From Streptomyces bathyalis (GTDB lineage Bacteria > Actinomycetota > Actinomycetes > Streptomycetales > Streptomycetaceae), in the NCBI RefSeq assembly GCF_015910445.1, contig NZ_CP048882.1:5515501-5579500 (forward strand): a stretch of DNA of 64,000 nucleotides, given 5' to 3'. The notes below the pieces were generated by a model, which saw only the letters and a program-made list of their open reading frames with translations, did not search any database and was not told the DNA's origin. Both the position numbers and the translations under genes were made by a program. Below are positions 1-7,963 of the stretch, in pieces (the first letter of the stretch is position 1; each line of letters opens with the position of its first letter).

Positions 1-130
1 GTGGCCCCTGCCCCACCCCTGGGCCAGGGACACGGCCACGCGAAGCGCGGCTCGGACTGGCCCCATGTCCGAGCCGCGCGGTACACCGGAGACACCACTC
101 GAAGCCGTACAGGTGCCGAAGGAGTACAAG

Positions 131-1420
131 GTGAGCACGGGCGCGGTGAACAACCAGGGGGAGGAGCGGGAGCCGGAGGCCGGTCGCGGCGCCGCCGTCC
201 GGCCCGACGGCGCCGGCGCCCGCACATACGGCACGCTGTCCGCGCAGCCGCACCCCTTCGACCCGCTCGCCGCGCTCCGCGCCCCCGGCGACCCTGCCTG
301 CGACGTCTACCTCGCCGGCACCGTCTTCCTCGACATCATCTTCACCGGCCTCGACTCCGCCCCCGTACGCGGCACCGAGTCCTGGGCCCGCGGCATGGGC
401 TCCAGCCCCGGCGGCGTGGCCAACATGGCCACCGCCCTGGCGCGTCTCGGTCTGCACACGTCCCTCGCCGCCGCCTTCGGCGACGACATGTACGGCGACT
501 ACTGCCGCGAAGCCCTCGACAAGGGCGAAGGCATCGACCTCGCCCTCTCCCACACCGTCCCCGGCTGGCACTCGCCGGTGACCGTGTCCATGGCGTACGA
601 GGGCGAACGCACGATGATCTCCCACGGCCACGAGGCGCCGCCCCGCGAGCCCACGGCATCCCCCACGGCGCTCGGCCTGGGCCGGGCGCCCATCGACCCC
701 GAGGCCCCGGGGTGCCCGCCGCCCGCACGCGCCTGCGTCACCTCGCTGGCGCCGGGCGACGGCCAGGAGTGGATCGCCATCGCCGCCCGCCACGGCAGCC
801 GCATCTTCGCCGACGTCGGCTGGGACGACACCGGCCGCTGGGACCTCGGTGCCCTGCCTGACCTGGAGCACTGCGAGGCCTTCCTCCCCAACGCCGAGGA
901 AGCCATGCGCTACACGCGCACCGACTGCCCCCGCGCCGCGGCCCGCGCGCTCAGCGAGAGGGTGCCGCTCGCGGTCGTCACGCTGGGGGCGCAGGGCTCG
1001 TGCGCGGTCGACGGCCGTACGGGCGAGAGCGCGGAGGTCCCCGGCATCCCCGTCGACGCCCTCGACACCACGGGCGCCGGCGACGTCTTCGTCGCGGGCT
1101 TCGTCATGGGCTCCCTTGCCGGCTGGCCCCTCGCGGACCGGTTGGCCTTCGCCGGGCTGACGGCGGCGCTCTCCGTCCAGGAGTTCGGCGGATCGCTCTC
1201 CGCGCCAGGCTGGTCCGAGATCGCGGCGTGGTGGAGCCGGGTGCGGGCCGGCGGCCCGCGGGCCGGGGCGGCCGGGGGAGCGGGGGCACAGCAGGCCGAC
1301 GGGCCGTGCGAGGGGACGTACGGATTCCTGGACGCCGTCCTCACCGGATGCCCCGGCTCCGCCCCCCGCCGCCGGGCGCTCCCCACGATCGGCTTCGGGC
1401 GCACGACCGGGGCCCGATAA
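131..1420 (+). CDS. PfkB-family carbohydrate kinase
   Basis: Ribokinase/PfkB-type sugar kinase that transfers phosphate from ATP to a sugar or nucleoside hydroxyl in the cytoplasm; the substrate cannot be read from sequence. Both family signatures are visible: a GGVANMA motif near residues 94-100 and LDTTGAGD at about 311-318, where the last Asp is the usual catalytic base. I chose the GTG at 131 because GAAGGAG lies 6 bases upstream; an in-frame ATG at 65 has no clear ribosome binding site. The protein is about 429 residues, longer than typical ribokinases (about 310), with a low-complexity N-terminus and a Gly/Ala/Arg-rich tail after residue 375. It stands alone ahead of the phoH operon. 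The first 130 bases of the window hold no gene I can support. Confidence 0.85.
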   Translation: MSTGAVNNQGEEREPEAGRGAAVRPDGAGARTYGTLSAQPHPFDPLAALRAPGDPACDVYLAGTVFLDIIFTGLDSAPVRGTESWARGMGSSPGGVANMATALARLGLHTSLAAAFGDDMYGDYCREALDKGEGIDLALSHTVPGWHSPVTVSMAYEGERTMISHGHEAPPREPTASPTALGLGRAPIDPEAPGCPPPARACVTSLAPGDGQEWIAIAARHGSRIFADVGWDDTGRWDLGALPDLEHCEAFLPNAEEAMRYTRTDCPRAAARALSERVPLAVVTLGAQGSCAVDGRTGESAEVPGIPVDALDTTGAGDVFVAGFVMGSLAGWPLADRLAFAGLTAALSVQEFGGSLSAPGWSEIAAWWSRVRAGGPRAGAAGGAGAQQADGPCEGTYGFLDAVLTGCPGSAPRRRALPTIGFGRTTGAR

Positions 1421-1577
1421 CCGCGCACGGACACCGCCGCGCCGCACCCGCGAACGGGCCGAAGCCCGGGCCCCGCACGGAAATCGCGTTCTTGCTTGTC
1501 AGTGCCGCGTCGTATTCTTGAAAGCCAACCGCCAGGAGAGACAGAGAGGGATGAGGAAGGCCCGACCAGGGTCACCC

Positions 1578-2675
1578 ATGACGCAGACAACGACGAATCA
1601 GGCGGGATCCCCGCAGGCACCTCAGGCCACGGCCCGCTTCACCGTCCCGGCCAAGCATCCGATGGTGACGGTGCTGGGTTCCGGTGACTCCCTGTTGCGC
1701 GTGATCGAGCAAGCGTTCCCCGCCGTCGACATCCACGTGCGCGGTAACGAGATCAGTGCCTCGGGCGAGGCCGCGGAGGTCGATCTCATCCAGCGTCTCT
1801 TCGACGAGATGATGCTGGTCCTGCGCACCGGTCAGCCCATGACGGAGGACGCGGTCGAGCGCTCCATCTCGATGCTCCGTGACCAGCAGGACGGCTCCGC
1901 CGGCGAGACCCCGGCCGAAGTGCTGACGCAGAACATCCTCTCCAGCCGCGGCCGCACGATCCGTCCGAAGACGCTCAACCAGAAGCGCTACGTCGACGCG
2001 ATCGACAAGCACACGGTCGTCTTCGGCATCGGCCCCGCAGGCACCGGCAAGACCTACCTCGCGATGGCCAAGGCCGTCCAGGCGCTGCAGTCCAAGCAGG
2101 TCAACCGGATCATCCTGACCAGGCCGGCGGTCGAGGCGGGGGAGCGGCTCGGCTTCCTGCCCGGCACCCTCTACGAGAAGATCGACCCGTATCTGCGCCC
2201 GCTCTACGACGCCCTGCACGACATGCTCGATCCGGATTCCATCCCGCGCCTGATGGCAGCGGGCACGATCGAGGTGGCGCCGCTGGCCTATATGAGGGGT
2301 CGCACCCTCAATGACGCCTTCATCATCCTGGACGAGGCGCAGAACACGAACCCCGAGCAGATGAAGATGTTCCTCACCAGGCTCGGCTTCGACTCGAAGA
2401 TCGTGATCACCGGGGACGTCACCCAGGTCGACCTTCCGGGCGGCACGAAGAGCGGTCTGCGCCAGGTCCGGGAGATCCTGGACGGCGTGGACGACGTGCA
2501 CTTCAGCATGCTCGACAGCTCCGACGTGGTGCGGCACAAGCTCGTCAGCCGCATCGTCGACGCCTACGAGCGCTACGACGTGCGGAACGGGGCGGACCCA
2601 GCGGCCCAGGGTTCCTCGGGCGCGCCCGGAACCGGCGGCAGGTCCGGAGACCGTCACGGCCACGGAAAGCGCTGA
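1578..2675 (+). CDS. phoH: PhoH family ATPase
   Basis: PhoH-like P-loop ATPase, a cytoplasmic protein usually found beside ybeY and linked by context to RNA metabolism. Walker A (GPAGTGKTY) lies near residue 152 and a DEAQNT Walker B block near 250; the middle of the protein is typical of actinobacterial PhoH. The start is set at the ATG at 1578 (MTQTTTNQ), with a weak CAGG upstream; in-frame TTG 1518 and ATG 1551 would add a basic extension. Length about 365 residues, close to family size. It is 9 bases upstream of ybeY, so the two genes are very likely co-transcribed. The last 25 or so residues are Gly/Ser-rich and variable. Confidence 0.93.
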   Translation: MTQTTTNQAGSPQAPQATARFTVPAKHPMVTVLGSGDSLLRVIEQAFPAVDIHVRGNEISASGEAAEVDLIQRLFDEMMLVLRTGQPMTEDAVERSISMLRDQQDGSAGETPAEVLTQNILSSRGRTIRPKTLNQKRYVDAIDKHTVVFGIGPAGTGKTYLAMAKAVQALQSKQVNRIILTRPAVEAGERLGFLPGTLYEKIDPYLRPLYDALHDMLDPDSIPRLMAAGTIEVAPLAYMRGRTLNDAFIILDEAQNTNPEQMKMFLTRLGFDSKIVITGDVTQVDLPGGTKSGLRQVREILDGVDDVHFSMLDSSDVVRHKLVSRIVDAYERYDVRNGADPAAQGSSGAPGTGGRSGDRHGHGKR

Positions 2676-2684
2676 GCCTGCCCC

Positions 2685-3185
2685 ATGACGATCGACGTCA
2701 ACAATGAATCCGGGCGGACCGTCGACGAGCAGGCGCTGCTCGACATCGCCCGCTACTCGCTGAACCGCATGCGGATCCATCCCCTGTCGGAGCTCTCGGT
2801 GATCGTCGTCGACGCCGACGCGATGGAGCAGCTGCACCTGCAGTGGATGGATCTGCCGGGGCCCACCGACGTGATGTCGTTCCCGATGGACGAGCTGCGC
2901 CCGCCCGTGCGGGAAGAGGAGGAGCCGCCGCCCGGGCTCCTCGGTGACATCGTGCTGTGCCCCGAGGTCGCCGAGCAGCAGGGCGCCGACGCTCCCACGC
3001 AGCACTCGATGGACGAGGAGCTCCAACTGCTCACCGTTCACGGGGTGCTGCACCTGCTGGGATACGACCACGAGGAGGCAGCCGAGAAGGCCGAGATGTT
3101 CGGTCTGCAGTCGGCGATCCTGGACGGCTGGCGCGGCGAGCGCGGGCTGACGGGGCCCTCTCCCGCTCCCACGACGACGTCGTGA
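2685..3185 (+). CDS. ybeY: Endoribonuclease YbeY / rRNA maturation factor
   Basis: Zinc-dependent single-strand endoribonuclease of the YbeY (UPF0054) family, involved in 16S rRNA 3' end maturation and ribosome quality control. The hallmark HGVLHLLGYDH is present, placing the three zinc-binding histidines at about residues 119, 123 and 129. Length is 166 residues, normal for the family. The ATG lies 9 bases after phoH, and the stop overlaps the GTG of the next gene in a GTGA tetranucleotide, indicating translational coupling in a phoH-ybeY-CorC operon. Confidence 0.95.
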   Translation: MTIDVNNESGRTVDEQALLDIARYSLNRMRIHPLSELSVIVVDADAMEQLHLQWMDLPGPTDVMSFPMDELRPPVREEEEPPPGLLGDIVLCPEVAEQQGADAPTQHSMDEELQLLTVHGVLHLLGYDHEEAAEKAEMFGLQSAILDGWRGERGLTGPSPAPTTTS

Positions 3186-4519
3186 CGGCCCGGCTGATCG
3201 CTGCGGCGGTCCTGTTGCTCGTCGTCGCCTGGCTGGCCGCGTGTGCGGAGGCCGGTCTGGCCCGTACGACCAGCTACCGCGCGGAGGAAGCGGTCCGCCA
3301 GGGCCGGCGAGGCGCCGAGCGGCTGGCGGTCGTGGCCGACGACCCGACGCGCTATCTCAATCTGGCGCTGCTGGTGCGGGTGGCGTGCGAGGTCTCCTCC
3401 GGTGTGCTGGTGACGTACGCGTGTCTGCGGGCCTTCGAGGACACATGGGAGTCGCTGGCGGTCGCGATGGGCGTGATGGTGCTGGTCAGCTATGTGGCCA
3501 TCGGCGTCTCGCCGCGCACCATCGGCCGTCAGCATCCGCTGAACACCGCCACGGCCGCGTCGTACGTGCTGGTTCCGCTGGTGCGCATCCTCGGGCCGGT
3601 GCCGCAGCTGCTGATCCTCGTCGGTAACGCGCTCACGCCCGGAAAGGGCTTCCGCAAGGGCCCGTTCGCGAGCGAGGCCGAGCTGCGCGCCCTGGTGGAC
3701 CTGGCCGAGCAGGAGTCGCTGATCGAGGCCGAGGAGCGGAAGATGGTGCACTCCGTCTTCCAGCTCGGTGACACGATCGTGCGTGAAGTGATGGTTCCGC
3801 GTACCGACTTGATCACCATCGAGCGGTTCAAGACGATAAGGCAGGCGCTGACCCTGGCCCTGCGCTCCGGTTTCTCCCGCATCCCCGTCGTCGGGGAGAG
3901 CGAGGACGACGTCGTGGGCATCGTCTACCTCAAGGACCTCGCGCGAAGGGTGCACATCAGCCGCGAGGCCGAGACGGAGCTGGTCTCCACGGCGATGCGC
4001 CCGGCGGCGTTCGTGCCGGACACGAAGAACGCGGGCGATCTGCTGCGCGAGATGCAGCAGGACCGCATCCACGTGGCCGTCGTCATCGACGAGTACGGCG
4101 GCACGGCCGGGATCGTGACGATCGAGGACATCCTGGAGGAGATCGTCGGCGAGATCACCGACGAGTACGACCGTGAGCTGCCGCCCGTTCAGGAGCTGGG
4201 CGAGGGCCGCTACCGCGTCACTGCCCGCCTCGACATCGGGGACCTGGGTGAGCTGTACGACCTGGTCGGGCTCGACGACGAGGACGTGGAGACGGTCGGC
4301 GGTCTGCTCGCGAAGTCGCTCGGCCGTGTGCCCATCGCGGGCGCCACGGCGACGGTCGACGTCACCGAGGACCGTTCCGACCCGGAGCTGACGGCGCTGC
4401 GGCTGACGGCGGAAGCCCCGGCGGGGCGGCGGAACAGGATCGTCACGGTGCTGGTCGAGCCGGTCCGCTCCGCCGAGGACGCGGACGAGTCCTCCACGGA
4501 CGAGCCGGCCAACGCGTGA
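3182..4519 (+). CDS. CorC/HlyC-type CBS-domain membrane protein
   Basis: Membrane protein of the CNNM/CorC (hemolysin-C-like) family, associated with divalent cation, often magnesium, homeostasis. Hydrophobic segments in roughly the first 150 residues form the DUF21/CNNM transmembrane domain. A CBS pair follows (one repeat near EVMVPRTDLITI, the second near VAVVIDEYGGTAG), then the small C-terminal CorC domain. The GTG at 3182 overlaps the ybeY stop; upstream starts in this frame would run back through ybeY. About 445 residues, normal length. The Asp/Glu-rich tail after residue 425 is variable. The transport role is inferred from family. Confidence 0.88.
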   Translation: MTARLIAAAVLLLVVAWLAACAEAGLARTTSYRAEEAVRQGRRGAERLAVVADDPTRYLNLALLVRVACEVSSGVLVTYACLRAFEDTWESLAVAMGVMVLVSYVAIGVSPRTIGRQHPLNTATAASYVLVPLVRILGPVPQLLILVGNALTPGKGFRKGPFASEAELRALVDLAEQESLIEAEERKMVHSVFQLGDTIVREVMVPRTDLITIERFKTIRQALTLALRSGFSRIPVVGESEDDVVGIVYLKDLARRVHISREAETELVSTAMRPAAFVPDTKNAGDLLREMQQDRIHVAVVIDEYGGTAGIVTIEDILEEIVGEITDEYDRELPPVQELGEGRYRVTARLDIGDLGELYDLVGLDDEDVETVGGLLAKSLGRVPIAGATATVDVTEDRSDPELTALRLTAEAPAGRRNRIVTVLVEPVRSAEDADESSTDEPANA

Positions 4520-4569
4520 GCCGGCCGCCCTGCCGGGCGGGGCGGATCCCGAAGGGGGACCCTGAACAC

Positions 4570-4926
4570 ATGACTCCGGATGAGCTGCGCACGTACTGCC
4601 TGGAGCTGAACGGGACGTTTGAGGACTTCCCGTTCTCCCCGGAGCTGTCGGTCTTCAAGGTCGGCGGGAAGATCTTCGCAATCTGTCCGCTCGATGAGAG
4701 CCCGCTGCGGGTGAGCCTGAAGTGCGAACCGGAGCTGGCCGTCCAGCTGCGCGAGGCCCATCAGGCCGTCACACCCGGCTACCACCTCAACAAGCGGCAC
4801 TGGAACACGGTCACGCTCGACGGCTCACTTCCGGAGCGCATGGTCCGGGACATGATCGAGGACTCCTACGACCTGGTGGTCGCCGGGCTGCCCCGCCGCG
4901 AGCGGCTCCGGCTCGACCGTTCCTGA
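4570..4926 (+). CDS. MmcQ/YjbR family DNA-binding-fold protein
   Basis: Small cytoplasmic protein of the MmcQ/YjbR (CyaY-like, double-wing) family; biochemical role unknown. The sequence has the family blocks LELNGTFEDFPF near the N-terminus, KVGGKIFAI in the middle, and HLNKRHWNTV followed by the DSYDLVVAGLPR segment near the end. Length is 118 residues, as usual. ATG 4570 is preferred over the longer GTG frame from 4516 because AAGGGGGA sits about 12 bases upstream and homology begins there. It is 50 bases from the CorC stop and may belong to the same operon. Confidence 0.85.
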   Translation: MTPDELRTYCLELNGTFEDFPFSPELSVFKVGGKIFAICPLDESPLRVSLKCEPELAVQLREAHQAVTPGYHLNKRHWNTVTLDGSLPERMVRDMIEDSYDLVVAGLPRRERLRLDRS

Positions 4927-5003
4927 ACGCCTCCCGGCGGGACGGGGGTTCTGGACGGCAGCCCCCGGCCGTGCCTCGCACGGCGCGACATATGCTCGGG
5001 CGT

Positions 5004-5363
5004 ATGAGTGACCAGAGTGATCAGGCACTGGACCCCGAGGACCGCAAGCTCCTCACGCTGGCCCGCAGCGCCCGCGCGCGCAACGGCGTCCCGGAGGGCG
5101 CGGCGGTACGGGACGAGACGGGCCGCACATACGTGGCCGGTTCGGTGGCCCTGCCCTCTCTGCAGCTCAGCGCCCTTCAGACGGCGGTCGCGATGGCTGT
5201 CGCGTCCGGCGCCGAGTCGCTGGAGGCCGCGGCGGTCGTCACCGAGTCGGAGCTGATCCCGGCCACGGACCTGTCGGCCGTGCACGACCTTTCCGGCCAG
5301 GCGACGACGGTGCTGCTGGCGGGACCCGACGGGCAGCTGCGCGCGACGGTCGCGGCCGGCTGA
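5004..5363 (+). CDS. Cytidine-deaminase-like protein without zinc ligands
   Basis: Resembles the short proteins often labelled cytidine deaminase between CorC-type genes and era in Streptomyces. The fold is suggested by LLTLARSARARNGVPEGAAV and TAVAMAVASGA, but no Cys occurs anywhere in the 119 residues. The position expected for the [HC]AE zinc/catalytic motif reads SALQTA, and there is no PCxxC. Deaminase activity is therefore unlikely; a structural, binding or regulatory role is possible. The start is ATG 5004; ATG 4992, four codons upstream and in frame, is the alternative. The gene lies between mmcQ-like and era in the same direction. Confidence 0.7.
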   Translation: MSDQSDQALDPEDRKLLTLARSARARNGVPEGAAVRDETGRTYVAGSVALPSLQLSALQTAVAMAVASGAESLEAAAVVTESELIPATDLSAVHDLSGQATTVLLAGPDGQLRATVAAG

Positions 5364-5440
5364 CCCCCGGCGGGGGCCGTGAACGTCCCTGGGGCGCCCG
5401 GCCTCACCACCGGTCAGGGGCACTCACCCGATCGGGGACA

Positions 5441-6400
5441 ATGGTCGCCATGGACGTACCTTCCTCCCCGGCCGACTCCTCGCAGGCACCGCACCGCTCC
5501 GGGTTCGCGTGCTTCGTCGGCCGTCCCAACGCGGGCAAGTCGACCCTGACCAACGCGCTGGTGGGCACGAAGGTCGCGATCACCTCCAACCGTCCGCAGA
5601 CCACCCGGCACACGGTGCGCGGCATCGTGCACCGTCCCGAGGCGCAGCTGGTGCTCGTGGACACCCCGGGTCTGCACAAGCCGCGCACCCTGCTGGGGGA
5701 GCGGCTCAACGACGTCGTCCGTACGACGTGGGCGGAGGTCGACATCATCGGCTTCTGCCTGCCCGCCGACCAGCGGATCGGCCCGGGCGACCGCTTCATC
5801 GCCGCCGAACTGGCCGGCCTCAAGCGGACCCCGAAGGTGGCCGTGGTCACCAAGTCCGACCTGGCCGACTCCAGGGCGATGGCCGAGCAGCTGATCGCCG
5901 TCGACCGGCTCGGCAAGGAGTGCGGGATCGAGTGGGCGGAGATCGTGCCGGTCTCGGCCGTCGAGGACCGGCAGGTGTCTCTGCTGGCCGACCTGCTGGC
6001 CCCGATGCTCCCCGAGGGTCCGCCGCTCTACCCGGACGGCGACCTGACGGACGAGCCGGAGCAGGTCATGGTCGCCGAACTCATCCGTGAGGCCACGCTC
6101 GAGGGCGTGCGGGACGAACTGCCGCACTCCATCGCGGTCGTCGTCGAGGAGATGCTGCCCCGTGAGGACCGGCCCGCGGACCGGCCTCTGCTGGACATCC
6201 ACGCCAACATCTTCCTGGAGCGCCCCAGCCAGAAGGGCATCGTCATCGGTCCGAAGGGCAAGCGGCTCAAGGACGTCGGCACGACGTCGCGCAAGCACAT
6301 CGAGGCACTGCTGGGCACGCCCGTGTATCTGGACCTGCATGTGAAGGTCGCCAAGGACTGGCAGCGCGACCCCAAGCAGCTTCGCAGGCTGGGGTTCTAG
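5441..6400 (+). CDS. era: GTPase Era
   Basis: Ribosome-assembly GTPase that binds the 3' end of 16S rRNA. G1 is GRPNAGKS near residue 27, switch/G2 is the NRPQTTRH region, G3 is DTPG, G4 is TKSD, and the C-terminal KH domain contains VIGPKGKRLKDVG. Length is 319 residues, typical. ATG 5441 is the first start; ATG 5450 (three codons later) has better spacing from GGGGA and may be the true start. Its association with ybeY and phoH fits a ribosome-maturation neighbourhood. It is the last conserved housekeeping gene before the polyketide cluster. Confidence 0.95.
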   Translation: MVAMDVPSSPADSSQAPHRSGFACFVGRPNAGKSTLTNALVGTKVAITSNRPQTTRHTVRGIVHRPEAQLVLVDTPGLHKPRTLLGERLNDVVRTTWAEVDIIGFCLPADQRIGPGDRFIAAELAGLKRTPKVAVVTKSDLADSRAMAEQLIAVDRLGKECGIEWAEIVPVSAVEDRQVSLLADLLAPMLPEGPPLYPDGDLTDEPEQVMVAELIREATLEGVRDELPHSIAVVVEEMLPREDRPADRPLLDIHANIFLERPSQKGIVIGPKGKRLKDVGTTSRKHIEALLGTPVYLDLHVKVAKDWQRDPKQLRRLGF

Positions 6401-6408
6401 CGATCCGT

Positions 6409-6424
6409 CGGGCCCGCGGGCCCG
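6409..6424. terminator. Palindrome between convergent era and SDR gene
   Basis: CGGGCCCGCGGGCCCG is a perfect 16-base palindrome 9 bases after the era stop, between two convergent genes. It could act as a bidirectional terminator, though no T-run follows, as is common in high-GC actinobacteria. Confidence 0.4.
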
Positions 6425-6474
6425 GCGTGATTCCAATGCCCGGCCTGGGAGGGGCGGTTCGGTAGCGGCGCGGT

Positions 6475-7209
6475 TCAGTAGAGTCCGCCGCCCGCGTTGA
6501 TGGACTGCCCGGTGATCCAGCGTCCGGCGTCCGATGCCAGGAAGGCGATGACGTCGGCGGCGTCCTCGGGTTCCCCGATGCGCCCCAGAGGTGTCTGCTG
6601 CGCGATGCCCTCGGCCGCGCCGCCCGGCCGGTCGTCGAAGGACGCGCTGCGTATCGGGCCGAGGACGACGCTGTTGGCCGTGACGCCTCGGGCGCCGCAC
6701 TCGTGGGCGAGAGTGCGGATCATCTGCTCGCCGGCGGCCTTGGTCGCCGCGTAGAGACCGAACTTCGGGATGTGCATCTTGGTCACGCCGCTGGAGACGA
6801 AGATGATCCTGCCGTCGCACCGTAGCCGCCGGGCGGCCTCCCGCAGCGCGACGAACATGGAGCGGGTGTTGGTGAGGAACGTCTGCTCGAAGTGCTCGTC
6901 GGGGGCGTCGGCGATCGTGGAGAAGGTGGCTGCGGTGTTGGCGTTGTTGACGTAGATGTCGAGCGCCCCGAAGCGGTCCTCCACGGTGTCGAACAGCGCC
7001 CGCACCTGAGCCGGGTCCCCGATGTCCGCCTGCACGGGGACGGCTTCGCCGCCGCCCTCGCGGATCTCGTCCACCACCTTCTGCGCGGCCTCGGCATTCG
7101 TGTGGTAGTTGACGACCACCGTGACGTCGTCGGCGGCGAGCTGCCGCGACGCGGCACTGCCGATGCCCCGAGACCCGCCGGTGACGAGCGCGATCCTTCG
7201 TGCGGTCAT
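6475..7209 (-). CDS. SDR family NAD(P)-dependent oxidoreductase
   Basis: Classical short-chain dehydrogenase/reductase of 244 residues. Cofactor motif TGGSRGIG is near residue 10, an NNANTAAT block follows, the catalytic Ser is in VSSGVTK, and YAATK carries the Tyr and Lys. ATG 7209 is supported by GAAGGGGAGAAC just upstream; the longer frame to 7299 lacks support. It is divergent from the cupin-PKS operon and is the first gene after era, so it may be the left edge of the cluster. It could reduce a polyketide ketone or be a tailoring enzyme. It cannot be called a PKS ketoreductase on sequence alone. Confidence 0.8.
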   Translation of the reverse strand: MTARRIALVTGGSRGIGSAASRQLAADDVTVVVNYHTNAEAAQKVVDEIREGGGEAVPVQADIGDPAQVRALFDTVEDRFGALDIYVNNANTAATFSTIADAPDEHFEQTFLTNTRSMFVALREAARRLRCDGRIIFVSSGVTKMHIPKFGLYAATKAAGEQMIRTLAHECGARGVTANSVVLGPIRSASFDDRPGGAAEGIAQQTPLGRIGEPEDAADVIAFLASDAGRWITGQSINAGGGLY

Positions 7210-7415
7210 GGTTCTCCCCTTCGGTCGACTGAGCCTGAGAGTTCCGGGCCGCACGGTCCGCGGGCGGGACGGCCTTCCCCGCTGCCGGAGCACGCGCACG
7301 CGGAGCGTTCAACAGGCGCTGGGCACATCGCGTGATCATGCCGGAGGGCGAGTGAGCACCGCTGGTGTCCTGGTCGTGCCAGGGCTCACCCGTCGCCGGT
7401 CCGGGTCACCAGCCC

Positions 7416-7450
7416 GGTTCACGAATGGTTCAAGGCGCCGTCCCTAGCGT
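7416..7450 (+). promoter_or_regulatory. Candidate SARP-dependent promoter of the PKS operon
   Basis: The 325-base gap 7210-7534 separates the divergent SDR and cupin genes. In it GGTTCAC (7416-7422) and GGTTCAA (7427-7433) form a direct repeat with an 11-base period, one helical turn. Read as heptamers, TCAAGGC at 7430-7436 lies 8 bases ahead of a TAGCGT -10-like box at 7445-7450. That spacing is known for SARP targets, and TCAAGGC differs by one base from the TCGAGGC-type half-site. The assignment is an inference; no -35 box is obvious, which fits activator dependence. I see nothing else gene-like in the gap. Confidence 0.45.
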
Positions 7451-7534
7451 TCCTGTCGCAGCGCAGCAGTGTGCGAACCGCCGGCGCGAACTGCCGGCGC
7501 GTGGCGACGTATCCGGCATCCGAAGGGGAAGACG

Positions 7535-7963
7535 GTGTCAACTGGCAATGCGCCGAAGGTAGTTGCGGCAGACGTAGCGTCCAACAACCGGCAGGGCGGC
7601 GAGATCAAGGCTCTGCTCACGCCTCACTCGGTGGGTGCGACGGCGGGATTCACGGGCACACAGCGGATCCGTCCCGGCGACAGGATCGCCGAGCACTACC
7701 ACCCCTATTCCGACGAGTTCATCTACCTTGTCGAGGGAGAGCTGCGGATCACCGTGGACGGCGAGGAGCAGGACCTGGCCGCCGACGAGGCGGTGATGTT
7801 CCGGCGGGGCCAGCGGCACCGTCTGGTCAGCACCGGTTCCACGCCGGCCTTCCTCGTCTACCACATCAGCCCGCTGGCCCCCCGGCCCGAGCTCGGGCAC
7901 GTGGACACCGAACCGGTGCCGAACCCTGATTCGCAGCCACCTCGGGTGGGTGGTCCGCGATGA
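7535..7963 (+). CDS. TcmJ-like cupin, polyketide cyclization helper
   Basis: Single-domain cupin of 142 residues similar to TcmJ and the cupins of spore-pigment clusters, thought to help the cyclase steps of type II polyketides. Cupin motif 1 is HYHPYSDEFIYLVEGE with metal-binding histidines; motif 2 is around MFRRGQRHRL. The C-terminal PLAPRPELGHVDTE is typical of the polyketide subgroup. GTG 7535 follows GAAGGGGAAGACG. Its stop overlaps the KS-alpha start (ATGA), so the PKS genes are translationally coupled from here. Position first in a J-K-L-M-N order matches the tetracenomycin cluster. Confidence 0.88.
   Translation: MSTGNAPKVVAADVASNNRQGGEIKALLTPHSVGATAGFTGTQRIRPGDRIAEHYHPYSDEFIYLVEGELRITVDGEEQDLAADEAVMFRRGQRHRLVSTGSTPAFLVYHISPLAPRPELGHVDTEPVPNPDSQPPRVGGPR

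Noticed and set aside
1572..3071. Long open frame on the minus strand across phoH and ybeY
   Set aside because: High-GC codon usage opens the antisense frame; the + strand products match well-known families throughout.
6475..7209. Calling the SDR gene a PKS ketoreductase
   Set aside because: It has only general SDR motifs; the cyclases present are of the non-reducing tcm type, so a specific ketoreductase call is not supported.
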